A stretch of DNA of 64,000 nt from Photorhabdus cinerea (GTDB taxonomy: Bacteria > Pseudomonadota > Gammaproteobacteria > Enterobacterales > Enterobacteriaceae). The stretch spans positions 1-64,000 of the forward strand of contig NZ_PUJW01000014.1 in NCBI RefSeq assembly GCF_011189575.1. Reading direction: 5' to 3'. The notes under the pieces were generated by a model. It had not been told where the DNA came from and made no database searches. It worked only from the letters and a program-made list of their open reading frames with translations. Both the position numbers and the translations under genes were made by a program. Shown here piece after piece: positions 36,168 through 44,598 of this stretch (position 1 is the first letter of the stretch; each line of letters opens with the position of its first letter).

Positions 36168-37581
36168 AAGGAATTCTTACCAGTAAACCGCCCAGTGTTT
36201 TGCTGGGCAGTAATTGGGGATAAGTGCCATGATAAACACTAATATCTTTTACCAGAGCCAATCCTAATCCTGCGCCTTCATGTCCTGCGGCATTATCAAG
36301 GCGATTAAAAGCCATGAGTGACAAACTGACTTCTTCTTCAGCAATTCCTGGTCCACTGTCATCTACTTCCAAATAGCAATACGTCTTACAAGGGCTAATA
36401 ATAACTCTGGCAGTGACCATTCCGCCTTCCGGAGTATATTTAATCGCATTGTCCAACAGATTGGCGCACATTTCTGTCAATAGTACAGGTTCCCCCTTTA
36501 TCCACTGAGTATTTTCCCCTTCATAGCCTAAATCAATATTCTTACTTTCAGCCTGTCGCAAACGCGAAAAACACGCCTGTTGCAACAATTCAACTAAATT
36601 GACTGGCTTATAATCCTGAACGGCCTCTTTTTCATGTGCTTTCAAACGAGAAAGCTGCAATAAACGGTCTGTCAGAGAAATCGTACTATCCAATGTGCTA
36701 TCGATGGCCTGTAAACTTTCTTTCCACTGTTCAGGATCTTTACTGGCAAGTGCTACCGCGACCTGAGTTTTTAATACCGTTAATGGTGTTCTGAGTTGAT
36801 GAGAAGCATCCGCACTGAATCTTTCTTGCCGACTAACCATCAATTTCAGCCGTTCTATATAGTGATTAATGGCATGTAATAACGGGGAAAGTTCCGACCA
36901 CGGTAGCATGTCTGGTAACGGAGTAAGGTCATTAGCGGAACGACGAACCATAACACCGGAAAGTTTATATAGTGGTTTAAGTAATTGTTTCAACAAAAAA
37001 TAAGCCAGAATCAGAGTCAGCCCAACAACCGTTCCCTGGCTCATCAAAGATGATATTAATAATTGTTGCGCAAGATAGTGACGTGAAACCACCGTTTCGG
37101 CGACCAATATTAACGCCATACCCATGATTCCGCCTTCATTGATCGGCTGATAAAATGCAGCAACCCGGATAGGTTGCCCATGATATTCAGCATCATAAAA
37201 ATAAACCAGAGCCGTGTATAAATTGGATCGAAGCGCATGTTCGGGTATCAATGGTAAATCATCATAACCAGAAATTGTTTTCCCCTGAGGGGATAACACC
37301 TGATAGAAAAGTCGATCATTCATATTTCGCTCAAAGCTATCCAAGACCACATAAGGTACATCAACAATTAATCGGTTATTCTCAACTGTCAGCCGCTCTG
37401 CCACTGTGCGTGCAGATGCCAATAACGTGCGATCATAAGCCAATGTCGCCGCATTTTTCGCACTAAAATAATGGGTATAGACAGATAGACCACCTAATAA
37501 AAACAGTGGAACACCGAAAAACAAAAGCAACTGATGAAACAATGACTTTGGTATTTTGAATAATCTCATTCGTTCTGGCAC
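36148..37581 (-). CDS. tctE: Sensor histidine kinase TctE
   Basis: A 477-residue sensor kinase. One N-terminal membrane helix (residues about 13-30), a periplasmic sensor loop to about 170, a second helix (about 172-195), then HAMP, the phospho-acceptor His in ADASHQLRTPLTVLK and ATPase boxes N (NLLDNAIKYTPEGG), G1 (DDSGPGI) and G2 (GAGLGLALVKDI). TctE-type architecture, placed with tctD and near tctCBA, indicates sensing of tricarboxylates such as citrate. Overlaps tctD by 16 bp. Confidence 0.92.
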   Translation of the reverse strand: MPERMRLFKIPKSLFHQLLLFFGVPLFLLGGLSVYTHYFSAKNAATLAYDRTLLASARTVAERLTVENNRLIVDVPYVVLDSFERNMNDRLFYQVLSPQGKTISGYDDLPLIPEHALRSNLYTALVYFYDAEYHGQPIRVAAFYQPINEGGIMGMALILVAETVVSRHYLAQQLLISSLMSQGTVVGLTLILAYFLLKQLLKPLYKLSGVMVRRSANDLTPLPDMLPWSELSPLLHAINHYIERLKLMVSRQERFSADASHQLRTPLTVLKTQVAVALASKDPEQWKESLQAIDSTLDSTISLTDRLLQLSRLKAHEKEAVQDYKPVNLVELLQQACFSRLRQAESKNIDLGYEGENTQWIKGEPVLLTEMCANLLDNAIKYTPEGGMVTARVIISPCKTYCYLEVDDSGPGIAEEEVSLSLMAFNRLDNAAGHEGAGLGLALVKDISVYHGTYPQLLPSKTLGGLLVRIPFRFSDD

Positions 37582-38234
37582 TCTAGACGATAACCTAACC
37601 CCCGTAGCGTGCTAATCCCCACATTACTACCTGATAATTTCTTCCGAACCCGATGTACATAAAGTTCGATACTTTGTGGATTCGCCTCATCTGACAGTGC
37701 AAATACTTGTTCAAAGAGCTGTTGTTTAGAAACAGGTCTTCCCCGACGATGGAATAGTGTTGTCAGAACTGAAAACTCTCGCGGAGTTAATGCTAATGGT
37801 TCATCATTCAGCATAAAGTAACCTTCATCCTGATAAACAAGGGAACCAAATGCCAGAATCTCCTGAGGAATACCTGTACTACGCCGAAGTAACGCCCGGA
37901 TACGTGCTTCCAATTCCTGTAAATCAAAAGGCTTAGTCAGATAATCATCAGCGCCAGAATTGAGCCCTTTCACCCGGTCAGAAACATCGGCTTTAGCCGT
38001 TAGTAATAATACCGGCAAATTTTGCCCTCGCTTACGCAAACGAACCAATAGTGAAAGACCATCCAGCCTTGGCAAAGCAACATCTAAAATCAGCAATGCA
38101 TAGTTTTCTGTCTGCAATAATTGATCAGCCACTATGCCATCACTCGCTACATCTACAGCAAACCCCGCACTGCTTAGTGCTTTTTGCAGCCAGTGCAATA
38201 ATTCAGGGTGATCTTCCACTAATAAGAGACGCAT
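37566..38234 (-). CDS. tctD: OmpR-family response regulator TctD
   Basis: A 222-residue regulator. The receiver domain has acidic residues Glu7-Asp8, phospho-acceptor Asp51 (LLILDVALPRLDG) and the conserved Lys of DYLTKPFDL; the C-terminal winged helix ends with the usual LRGLGYRLE. Expected to activate tctCBA. Normally divergent from tctC; here the two are separated by a dead tnpB and two inserted genes. Confidence 0.93.
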   Translation of the reverse strand: MRLLLVEDHPELLHWLQKALSSAGFAVDVASDGIVADQLLQTENYALLILDVALPRLDGLSLLVRLRKRGQNLPVLLLTAKADVSDRVKGLNSGADDYLTKPFDLQELEARIRALLRRSTGIPQEILAFGSLVYQDEGYFMLNDEPLALTPREFSVLTTLFHRRGRPVSKQQLFEQVFALSDEANPQSIELYVHRVRKKLSGSNVGISTLRGLGYRLECQNE

Positions 38235-38299
38235 TTCAAAGATATCTCCATGATTTTATAAGCATAATCAAGAATACAATTCCATATTATCCTGAACAG

Positions 38300-38714
38300 A
38301 CGGCCTGACTGCCCCCTTCCTCCACAGGCAAGCATGGTGTGCCCTGCCGCTAAAATGTTACGAGCGCCGTTGATATTGGCATTCGCTGTATATCCATATT
38401 TCTGACACGCCAACTGACTTTGTAACAGACGGTTTTCCTTCAATGTATTCCCACAGTCAGCACATTTCTGGCTGGTATAGGCTGGCGGGGACTACCAACA
38501 CCTGACCACCTCGCCAGCGCTGCTTGTACTCAAGCTGGCGGCACATTTCATACCAACCATGAGGCAGTATCGCGCGATTTAACCCAGATTTTGCCCTGAC
38601 ATGGCGTCCGTGCTAATTAATCGTACTCACCGCTGACTTTGACATGTTGGCAACCTTTAAGTCTTCAATGACGATCATGACGCGGTTTTTGCTGATTGCC
38701 GTCGTGACTTTGTG
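38300..38714 (-). pseudogene. TnpB (IS200/IS605-type) remnant
   Basis: The C-terminal third of a TnpB/OrfB protein in at least two frames: VTTAISKNRVMIVIEDLK then SKSAVSTIN and a stop; RAKSGLNRAILPHGWYEM; RQLEYKQRWRGGQ; and SQKCADCGNTLKENRL leading to NINGARNILAAGHTMLACGG. The second zinc-ribbon pair is broken (CQKY instead of CxxC) and the RuvC III Asp before N-GARN is Asn. It has several frameshifts, lacks its N-terminus and stops exactly at the neighbouring gene's stop codon, so it is inactive. Confidence 0.9.
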
Positions 38715-38717
38715 AAT

Positions 38718-39365
38718 TTAGTTAGCTGCATCAATGCGTTGGCTATCAATCATCAGTGGTGTATGGTGATGACCACTAACTGCATACATAATTTTCCCGG
38801 TTACACTCACACGGTGACCAAGCAGACTTCTGTACTCATCATAAAAGTCAGACGGAACTACCAGTTGCATAAAGTTATGATCAGCCCAGTCTGGCGCTCC
38901 CTTCGCGCACTTAATCGGATTATCCGGCTGTAACACCCAATAAGTTTCAGGGGTATCCCCATTTTCCACGCTCTCGTAATTCGGTGGACCGGGATAAGTA
39001 ATCCTCAGCAAAGTTCCAGCTAGAATGATTTTTTGTCTTTCTTTATAACAGTTTTCTGTAGTATTAGCGGCGATCTGCCTGTACATTTCAAATGATCTCT
39101 GATACCAGTCCTGAAGACATTTAACAGTGGTGCATTTCTCGCGAAGTTTCCAGTTCTGCTTCGTCAGCGCTTTGAAGTCAGCGCTGTTGTCCGTAGCCTG
39201 CTTAGCTCTAAGGTAATCAACATATAGGTTATCATCAGCCTGGGATAGCTCAGGAGTCGCACAGATTAGCATCTCAGCTTTACTGGTAGCTTTGGTGCAA
39301 TCAAAACTCGCAGAATGGGCGCTGGCGGACACCAACAACAAAGTAACAGCAATTTTCTTTAACAT
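38718..39365 (-). CDS. Secreted LprI-type / DUF4431 protein
   Basis: A 215-residue protein with a Sec signal peptide (about residues 1-19, cleavage near AHSASF). Residues 20-95 match the LprI N-terminal domain: FDCTKATSKAEMLICATPEL with the family cysteine pair, then ADDNLY and CTTVKCLQDWY. Residues about 110-205 (IILAGTLLRITYPGPPNYES, ETYWVLQPD, VSVTGKIM) fit DUF4431. LprI-type proteins have been linked to lysozyme inhibition, so a periplasmic protective role is possible (inference). Part of the material inserted between tctD and tctC. Confidence 0.75.
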   Translation of the reverse strand: MLKKIAVTLLLVSASAHSASFDCTKATSKAEMLICATPELSQADDNLYVDYLRAKQATDNSADFKALTKQNWKLREKCTTVKCLQDWYQRSFEMYRQIAANTTENCYKERQKIILAGTLLRITYPGPPNYESVENGDTPETYWVLQPDNPIKCAKGAPDWADHNFMQLVVPSDFYDEYRSLLGHRVSVTGKIMYAVSGHHHTPLMIDSQRIDAAN

Positions 39366-39732
39366 CTTTTACCCTCTATAAGATTTATTCAAATTAATCC
39401 CTAATTATAGGAGTAGACTTTCCAGTAGTCCGCAGCGATACCAAAAGCAGAAAAAACAGCAAAGCTAATTAGAGAATTTTCTTAATTCATCTTCCTTCTC
39501 CCTTAATCAGTTACGTTTAATATCTGCGATTCACTAATGATTTTATCTTATTTATCAACTATCTCTTTTAGCATTGCTATTTGTTTTTTGCTTTTAATGC
39601 TTTCCTTACAATAAATCACGCAATAGCAAAAAAAATCACATACGAAGCAATGGTAATTATTGTTAAGGGCAACGTTCATAGTTCCACATTAGACTTCATA
39701 TTTAAGGCAATAAATCCATATCACCTTTCTAT
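39366..39732. other. Intergenic region with a possible coding scrap
   Basis: AT-rich. On the plus strand 39620-39700 reads KKITYEAMVIIVKGNVHSS, similar to a scrap at about 46311-46372 (FTYEMMVIMLCN). The open frame continues across the 3' end of the minus-strand lipoprotein gene and is not called as a gene. Confidence 0.4.
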
Positions 39733-40374
39733 TTACTCAGGCATTGCCATTAATACAGGAGTGAAATTAAAACGTTCATCTAATGCAGATGCAACAGACA
39801 CATTGGACAAAGTTAATTTTATTTCACTCCCAGCTTTCAAACCGAAATTCGATATCACCATCGGATTTTTATCATTAAGGAACACGGATAAACCGGTCAT
39901 GTTCAAAATTTTATCTGTATCGTTCTTAACGTTAATTGAGATTTTAGTTTTTGCTGCAATAGAACTATCTGCCTTGTTAATTTTTTTCTTCATCTCTTTG
40001 GATATGCTAATCGCCAAAATATCTGCATCATTACCGTAAAGGTGAATTCCCTTAGTAGAACCATTATCATTTGAGTTCCCTACACTCACAGGGATTTTAA
40101 AATGAGCAAATGAATCCATATCTTTTCTGAAACATTCTACATATTCCGCACTGGTAAAAATATCCGGTACTTTTGCCTGAGCCTCTAACAGAGATTTTGA
40201 AGGCTGCCTGGAATCTTGATAATCACCACAAGCACTGACTTCAACCAATAAATCAGATGTCACTATTTTTACCTGTTCAGATAAAAGATCGCTAACAGAT
40301 ACTGAAGTGTTTAGTTCTGTTTTACATCCTGTTAAAGCAAAAGCCATAACACTGCAAAGAATCAATTTTCTCAT
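39733..40374 (-). CDS. Lipoprotein of unknown function
   Basis: A 213-residue predicted lipoprotein: RKLILCSVMAFALTGC, lipobox ALTGC with Cys16. The mature domain has a Cys pair (SACGDYQD, YVECFRKD) and a C-terminal beta-rich half (KTKISINVKNDTDKILNMTG, GSEIKLTLSNVSV) resembling Ig-like or FimA-like folds. The ATG at 40374 is chosen because GAGGA lies just upstream; the open frame runs on to 40515 without a signal-like N-terminus. Family not recognised. Confidence 0.75.
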   Translation of the reverse strand: MRKLILCSVMAFALTGCKTELNTSVSVSDLLSEQVKIVTSDLLVEVSACGDYQDSRQPSKSLLEAQAKVPDIFTSAEYVECFRKDMDSFAHFKIPVSVGNSNDNGSTKGIHLYGNDADILAISISKEMKKKINKADSSIAAKTKISINVKNDTDKILNMTGLSVFLNDKNPMVISNFGLKAGSEIKLTLSNVSVASALDERFNFTPVLMAMPE

Positions 40375-40742
40375 CATTTCCTCAAATTTAGACTTCATCA
40401 GGGTAAAATTTATTTGATTATATTCAATAAATTGTCTATTGAACATATCGCATAAATAAATAGTTGTCATCCGCATCATATTTCCCTGGCAAAATATAAG
40501 ATTCTCTACCTGCAATATTTAACCACTAAAAACTTACAACAAACCAAAACAAAAAAGAAAGCCTGTAGCCATTTGTTAACTCATTAATGCGAAACGCTAC
40601 GCAAATTAAGAGACTGAAATCACATATCAGCAACTTTTCTTGTTAATGAAAGGTAAATGAAAGGTTTTGTTATTATCAATTGTGTCAACTAGGTCTGTTT
40701 ATAGTGGTTGTCTCTTACACGGGTATCTATGAGAACAAATAA
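40375..40742. promoter_or_regulatory. tctCBA promoter region
   Basis: Non-coding DNA between the divergent lipoprotein gene and tctC. Contains the direct-repeat pair at 40645-40664 and the tctC promoter; no other element was recognised. Confidence 0.5.
40645..40664 (+). promoter_or_regulatory. Candidate TctD binding site (11-bp-spaced direct repeats)
   Basis: aatgaaagg occurs twice, at 40645-40653 and 40656-40664, giving an 11-bp repeat period. Tandem direct repeats of about 10-11 bp are the usual site type for OmpR-family regulators, and it lies about 80 bp before tctC. Assignment to TctD is inference. Confidence 0.5.
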
Positions 40743-41723
40743 ATGAAAACTATAACAATCAAAACATTAGCAGCAACCATTTTACTATTTAGCACAAGCA
40801 ATGTTTTTGCTGCCGGTGCACCTGGCAGGACTGAATGTATTGCTCCAGCAAAACCCGGTGGTGGTTTTGACCTGACCTGCAAGCTGGTACAAGTTTCATT
40901 ACTGGAGACCAAAGAGATTAGTAAGCCTATGCGCGTCACCTTCATGCCTGGTGGTGTTGGCGCCGTCGCTTATAACGCCATTGTTGCGCAGCGACCTGCT
41001 GAAGCGGGAACCATTGTTGCCTTTTCCGGTGGCTCTCTGCTCAATCTGTCTCAGGGAAAATTTGGTCGTTATAACGTTGATAATGTTCGCTGGCTAGCAA
41101 GTGTTGGGACTGATTACGGAATGATTGCGGTCCGAGCTGATTCTCCTTATAACACCTTGAATGACTTGATGCATGCTTTCAAGAAAAATCCAAACAGCAT
41201 TGTATTTGGTGCTGGCGCCTCTATCGGCAGTCAGGACTGGATGAAAACAGCACTACTGGCCAAAGAGGTTGGTGTTGATCCCCACAAAATGCGTTATGTC
41301 GCTTTTGAGGGCGGTGGTGAGCCTGTTACTGCTCTACTGGGTAATCATATTCAAGCTGTTTCCGGTGATCTAAGTGAGATGGTGCCTTACCTGAATGGAG
41401 ACAAGATCCGTGTTCTGGCTGTTTACGCTGATAAACGCCTGGACGGTGATTTAGCCAACATCCCTACAGCCAAAGAGCAAGGTTATGATCTGGTATGGCC
41501 GATTATCCGCGGTTTCTATATGGGACCAAAAGTTTCTGATGAAGAATACCAATGGTGGGTTGACACTTTTAACAAACTACAACAAACGGATGATTTCAAA
41601 AAACAGCGCGATCTCCGTGGATTATTTGAGTTCAATATGACCGGCAAAGAGCTGGACAACTATGTGAAAAAACAGGTTGAACAGTATCGTGAACAAGCCA
41701 GAGCTTTTGGATTAGCTAAATAA
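40743..41723 (+). CDS. tctC: Tricarboxylate-binding periplasmic protein TctC
   Basis: A 326-residue extracytoplasmic binding protein (TTT/Bug family). Signal peptide about residues 1-23 (LLFSTSNVFA then AGAPG). Family blocks are CIAPAKPGGGFDLTCKL, VTFMPGGVGAVAYN and KEQGYDLVWPIIRGFYMGP. It delivers citrate-type acids to TctBA. First gene of tctCBA. Confidence 0.95.
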   Translation: MKTITIKTLAATILLFSTSNVFAAGAPGRTECIAPAKPGGGFDLTCKLVQVSLLETKEISKPMRVTFMPGGVGAVAYNAIVAQRPAEAGTIVAFSGGSLLNLSQGKFGRYNVDNVRWLASVGTDYGMIAVRADSPYNTLNDLMHAFKKNPNSIVFGAGASIGSQDWMKTALLAKEVGVDPHKMRYVAFEGGGEPVTALLGNHIQAVSGDLSEMVPYLNGDKIRVLAVYADKRLDGDLANIPTAKEQGYDLVWPIIRGFYMGPKVSDEEYQWWVDTFNKLQQTDDFKKQRDLRGLFEFNMTGKELDNYVKKQVEQYREQARAFGLAK

Positions 41724-41741
41724 ATAGAGGCGGCTATCATC

Positions 41742-42173
41742 ATGAGCGATCGTATTTTTGCTACTGTCTGGTTGATACTCTGTGCCATTGGGCTAGTTAT
41801 CGGTTGGGGAATTCAGAGCGAATACACTTATGAACCACTGGGACCCAGACCTTTTCCTATCGCCATTCTGTCTCTAATGGCTATCTGTGCCTTACTACTA
41901 CTTTTCAGAAAACCAGAGCAGAGCAACTGGCCTAATACCCCCGTTATCTATCGCCTGATGTTAATGATTGTCTCTTTAGTTATTTATGGCTGGGCGTTTG
42001 AGTGGTTGGGCTTTCCCCTGGCTACCGCTCTGCTGACATGCAGTGTAGCGCTGTTATTTAACGCTCCACTGCCTGCTGCAATCATTTCCGGGGTGTTCCT
42101 TGGCGTCACGCTCTATTTCGCCTTTGATCGCTTACTTGATGTAACCCTGCCTCTTGGCAACTGGCTCAACTGA
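41742..42173 (+). CDS. tctB: Tripartite tricarboxylate transporter small membrane subunit TctB
   Basis: A 143-residue protein with four membrane helices and the family block YEPLGPRPFPIAIL near residue 30. Pairs with TctA in the inner membrane. 18 bp after tctC and 10 bp before the tctA start codon. Confidence 0.93.
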   Translation: MSDRIFATVWLILCAIGLVIGWGIQSEYTYEPLGPRPFPIAILSLMAICALLLLFRKPEQSNWPNTPVIYRLMLMIVSLVIYGWAFEWLGFPLATALLTCSVALLFNAPLPAAIISGVFLGVTLYFAFDRLLDVTLPLGNWLN

Positions 42174-42183
42174 CGGAGAATTT

Positions 42184-43680
42184 ATGGAAACTTGGATGTA
42201 TCTCAGTCAGGGTTTTGAAGTCGCCATGGTGCCACAAAACCTGATTATTGCGTTGATTGGTTGTTTTATTGGAACGATTGTTGGATTGTTGCCGGGGCTT
42301 GGGCCAATTAATGGTGTAGCTATTCTGCTACCACTCGCTTTTGCTTTAAAACTGCCTGCTGAATCTGCCCTGATATTATTAGCAACTGTTTATATCGGTT
42401 GTGAGTATGGTGGACGTATATCATCGATTCTACTCAATGTTCCCGGTGATGCCGCTGCTATTATGACCGCACTGGATGGTTATCCAATGGCTAAACAAGG
42501 TCGTGCAGGTGTAGCATTGTCTATTTCTGCGGTCAGTTCTTTCTGTGGTTCTTTGCTGGCAATTTGCGGCATTATTTTGTTTGCGCCATTACTGGCGCAA
42601 TGGTCACTGGCATTCGGTCCTGCTGAATATTTTGCACTAATGGTTTTTGCTATTGCCTGTCTGGGTAGCATGATGAGTCAGAATCCTCTGAAATCACTAC
42701 TGGCAGCACTGATAGGATTAGGTCTGGCAACTGTCGGAGTAGACGCCAACACCGGGGTTTACCGTTTTACTTTCGACAATGTTCATCTGTCAGATGGCAT
42801 TCAATTTATCGTTGTGGTGATAGGTCTGTTTTCCGTCAGCGAAATTCTGCTGATGCTGGAAAACACATCAACCGGCAAAACCATTATTCGCAAAACAGGC
42901 CGTTTGCTGTTTAACCGCAAGGAAGCGGTTGAATGCGCCATGCCAACTATCAGATCATCTTTTATCGGTTTCTTTGTCGGTATTTTGCCCGGAGCAGGTG
43001 CAACAATTGCCAGCGCAATTACCTATATGACAGAAAAGAGGATCAGTGGGAATAGTGATTCATTTGGTAAAGGTGATATTCGTGGCGTTGCAGCACCAGA
43101 AGCTGCTAATAACGCTTCGGCCTGCGGCTCCTTTATTCCAATGCTAACATTAGGAGTCCCAGGTTCAGGCACCACTGCCGTTATGATGGGGGCATTAACG
43201 CTCTACAACATTACCCCAGGACCGGGGATGTTTACTGAACAACCGGATATTGTTTGGGGATTAATTGCTGCATTACTGATTGCTAACATTATTCTGCTAG
43301 TTATGAATATCCCAATGATAGGTATGTTTACACGGATGTTAACCATTCCATTATGGTTTCTTGTTCCAGCTATTGCTACCGTTTCAGCCGTTGGTGTATA
43401 TGCCGTACACAGCACAACTTTCGATCTTCTGTTGATGATAGGGTTGGGCGTTTTTGGCTATATTCTGAGAAAAATGAATTTCCCAATGTCGCCATTAATC
43501 CTTGGTTTCGTATTAGGAGGAATGCTGGAACAAAATTTACGCCGTGCACTTTCCATCAGTAATGGAGAATTTGGCATTCTGTGGAACAGTGCTATTGCTC
43601 AATGTCTCCTGATATTGGCCGTACTGGTTCTAATTATTCCACCAATATTACGAATCATCCGTAAGCGCCGTATTCAATAG
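42184..43680 (+). CDS. tctA: Tripartite tricarboxylate transporter large membrane subunit TctA
   Basis: A 498-residue membrane protein with about 12 helices; catalyses sodium- or proton-coupled tricarboxylate uptake with TctB and TctC. Conserved glycine-rich loops: GLLPGLGPINGVAILLPL, YIGCEYGGRISSILLN, GILPGAGATIAS and PMLTLGVPGSGTTAVMMGAL. The ATG at 42184 has GGAG five bases upstream; the frame extension to 42154 lies in tctB. Confidence 0.95.
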   Translation: METWMYLSQGFEVAMVPQNLIIALIGCFIGTIVGLLPGLGPINGVAILLPLAFALKLPAESALILLATVYIGCEYGGRISSILLNVPGDAAAIMTALDGYPMAKQGRAGVALSISAVSSFCGSLLAICGIILFAPLLAQWSLAFGPAEYFALMVFAIACLGSMMSQNPLKSLLAALIGLGLATVGVDANTGVYRFTFDNVHLSDGIQFIVVVIGLFSVSEILLMLENTSTGKTIIRKTGRLLFNRKEAVECAMPTIRSSFIGFFVGILPGAGATIASAITYMTEKRISGNSDSFGKGDIRGVAAPEAANNASACGSFIPMLTLGVPGSGTTAVMMGALTLYNITPGPGMFTEQPDIVWGLIAALLIANIILLVMNIPMIGMFTRMLTIPLWFLVPAIATVSAVGVYAVHSTTFDLLLMIGLGVFGYILRKMNFPMSPLILGFVLGGMLEQNLRRALSISNGEFGILWNSAIAQCLLILAVLVLIIPPILRIIRKRRIQ

Positions 43681-43710
43681 ACGACGATTAAAACCAAAGT
43701 TTAGTAAATA

Positions 43711-43746
43711 AAAGCCCATAATTATCATAAACATATTATGGGCTTT
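43711..43746 (+). terminator. Intrinsic terminator of tctCBA
   Basis: Perfect 12-bp arms aaagcccataat / attatgggcttt with a 12-base loop, followed by a T-run. A-tract on the left side makes it potentially bidirectional. Confidence 0.85.
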
Positions 43747-43908
43747 TTCTATTGACAAGATCAGGAATAGACTTTCACATTAATGTCATATTTTACGAAA
43801 AATCAAAACCCAGCAAACTGAGCCTTAATCCATAATTATCCCCAAAAAAATACAATAACAGTCAAGACCGATAAAAAACCTTTAAAACAGCATATTGATG
43901 GTTGGCAC

Positions 43909-44352
43909 TTAGAACTCTCGACTAACTGTTAAATAACCACTAAATGACACCGAGCATTCGATATCATTGACAATTGTCGATGCAATAAAAACATTTGCCT
44001 TGCCTTTTTTATCGAAATAGGTAAATTTTACGATTAGATTATGCGGGTTATATTCTTTATAATTTTTATAATAGTCTTCATACTTGGGTCTAGTTGGACT
44101 ATCTCTTAATTTATCTTTTTCCACCTCTTTTCTGGCAAGTTCCGAGGCAAGAATATCATTTACTTCAACATCAGAGAGCAACTCAATTTTTGTCTTTTTA
44201 AAATCAATATGTTGAGACTTAATATTCAAATCATTTATCATTTTACCCCGCATATTCATCTCAATATAGCCACCTGTTTGAATGCAAAATTCGGTTTCAG
44301 CGTATAAATTAAAAGAAAAAAACAACAGAATATAAAAGAATAAGCGCAGCAT
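43909..44352 (-). CDS. Hypothetical secreted protein
   Basis: A 147-residue protein with a Sec signal peptide (LRLFFYILLFFSFNLYA, cleavage before ETEFC). The mature part has two cysteines (FCIQ, ECSV) that could form a disulfide, a charged central helix (about residues 70-100) and a C-terminal beta segment (LIVKFTYFDKKGKANVFIAS). The ATG has only a GAAG ribosome site. AT-rich accessory gene between tctA and fabB; family not recognised. Confidence 0.65.
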   Translation of the reverse strand: MLRLFFYILLFFSFNLYAETEFCIQTGGYIEMNMRGKMINDLNIKSQHIDFKKTKIELLSDVEVNDILASELARKEVEKDKLRDSPTRPKYEDYYKNYKEYNPHNLIVKFTYFDKKGKANVFIASTIVNDIECSVSFSGYLTVSREF

Positions 44353-44598
44353 TGTACAACTTCCAATTCTTCATCATTAAAGCTCCACACTTTTTTACTT
44401 GTGTTGAACTCAACTATGATAACCTTCTGACATCCACCAGACAGAAGCAATGTCCTTCTTCTGTGAATTCTGAACTCATCTCTTCTGAACACACAATGAG
44501 TAGAATCAGACGGCAGAATAATAGTGATACGGACAGTGCGCCAGAAACGACCACTTTTGTCTAAACACTGTCCTGAATAACCTAATGATAAAAAGGGC

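Noticed and set aside
39581..40039. 152-codon plus-strand frame
   Set aside because: Most of it lies opposite the lipoprotein gene, which has a lipobox and ribosome site; only the first part (about 39620-39700) is discussed as a possible scrap.
44256..44492. 78-codon minus-strand frame overlapping the start of the secreted protein gene
   Set aside because: It overlaps the signal-peptide region of a better gene in another frame and has no ribosome site or family.
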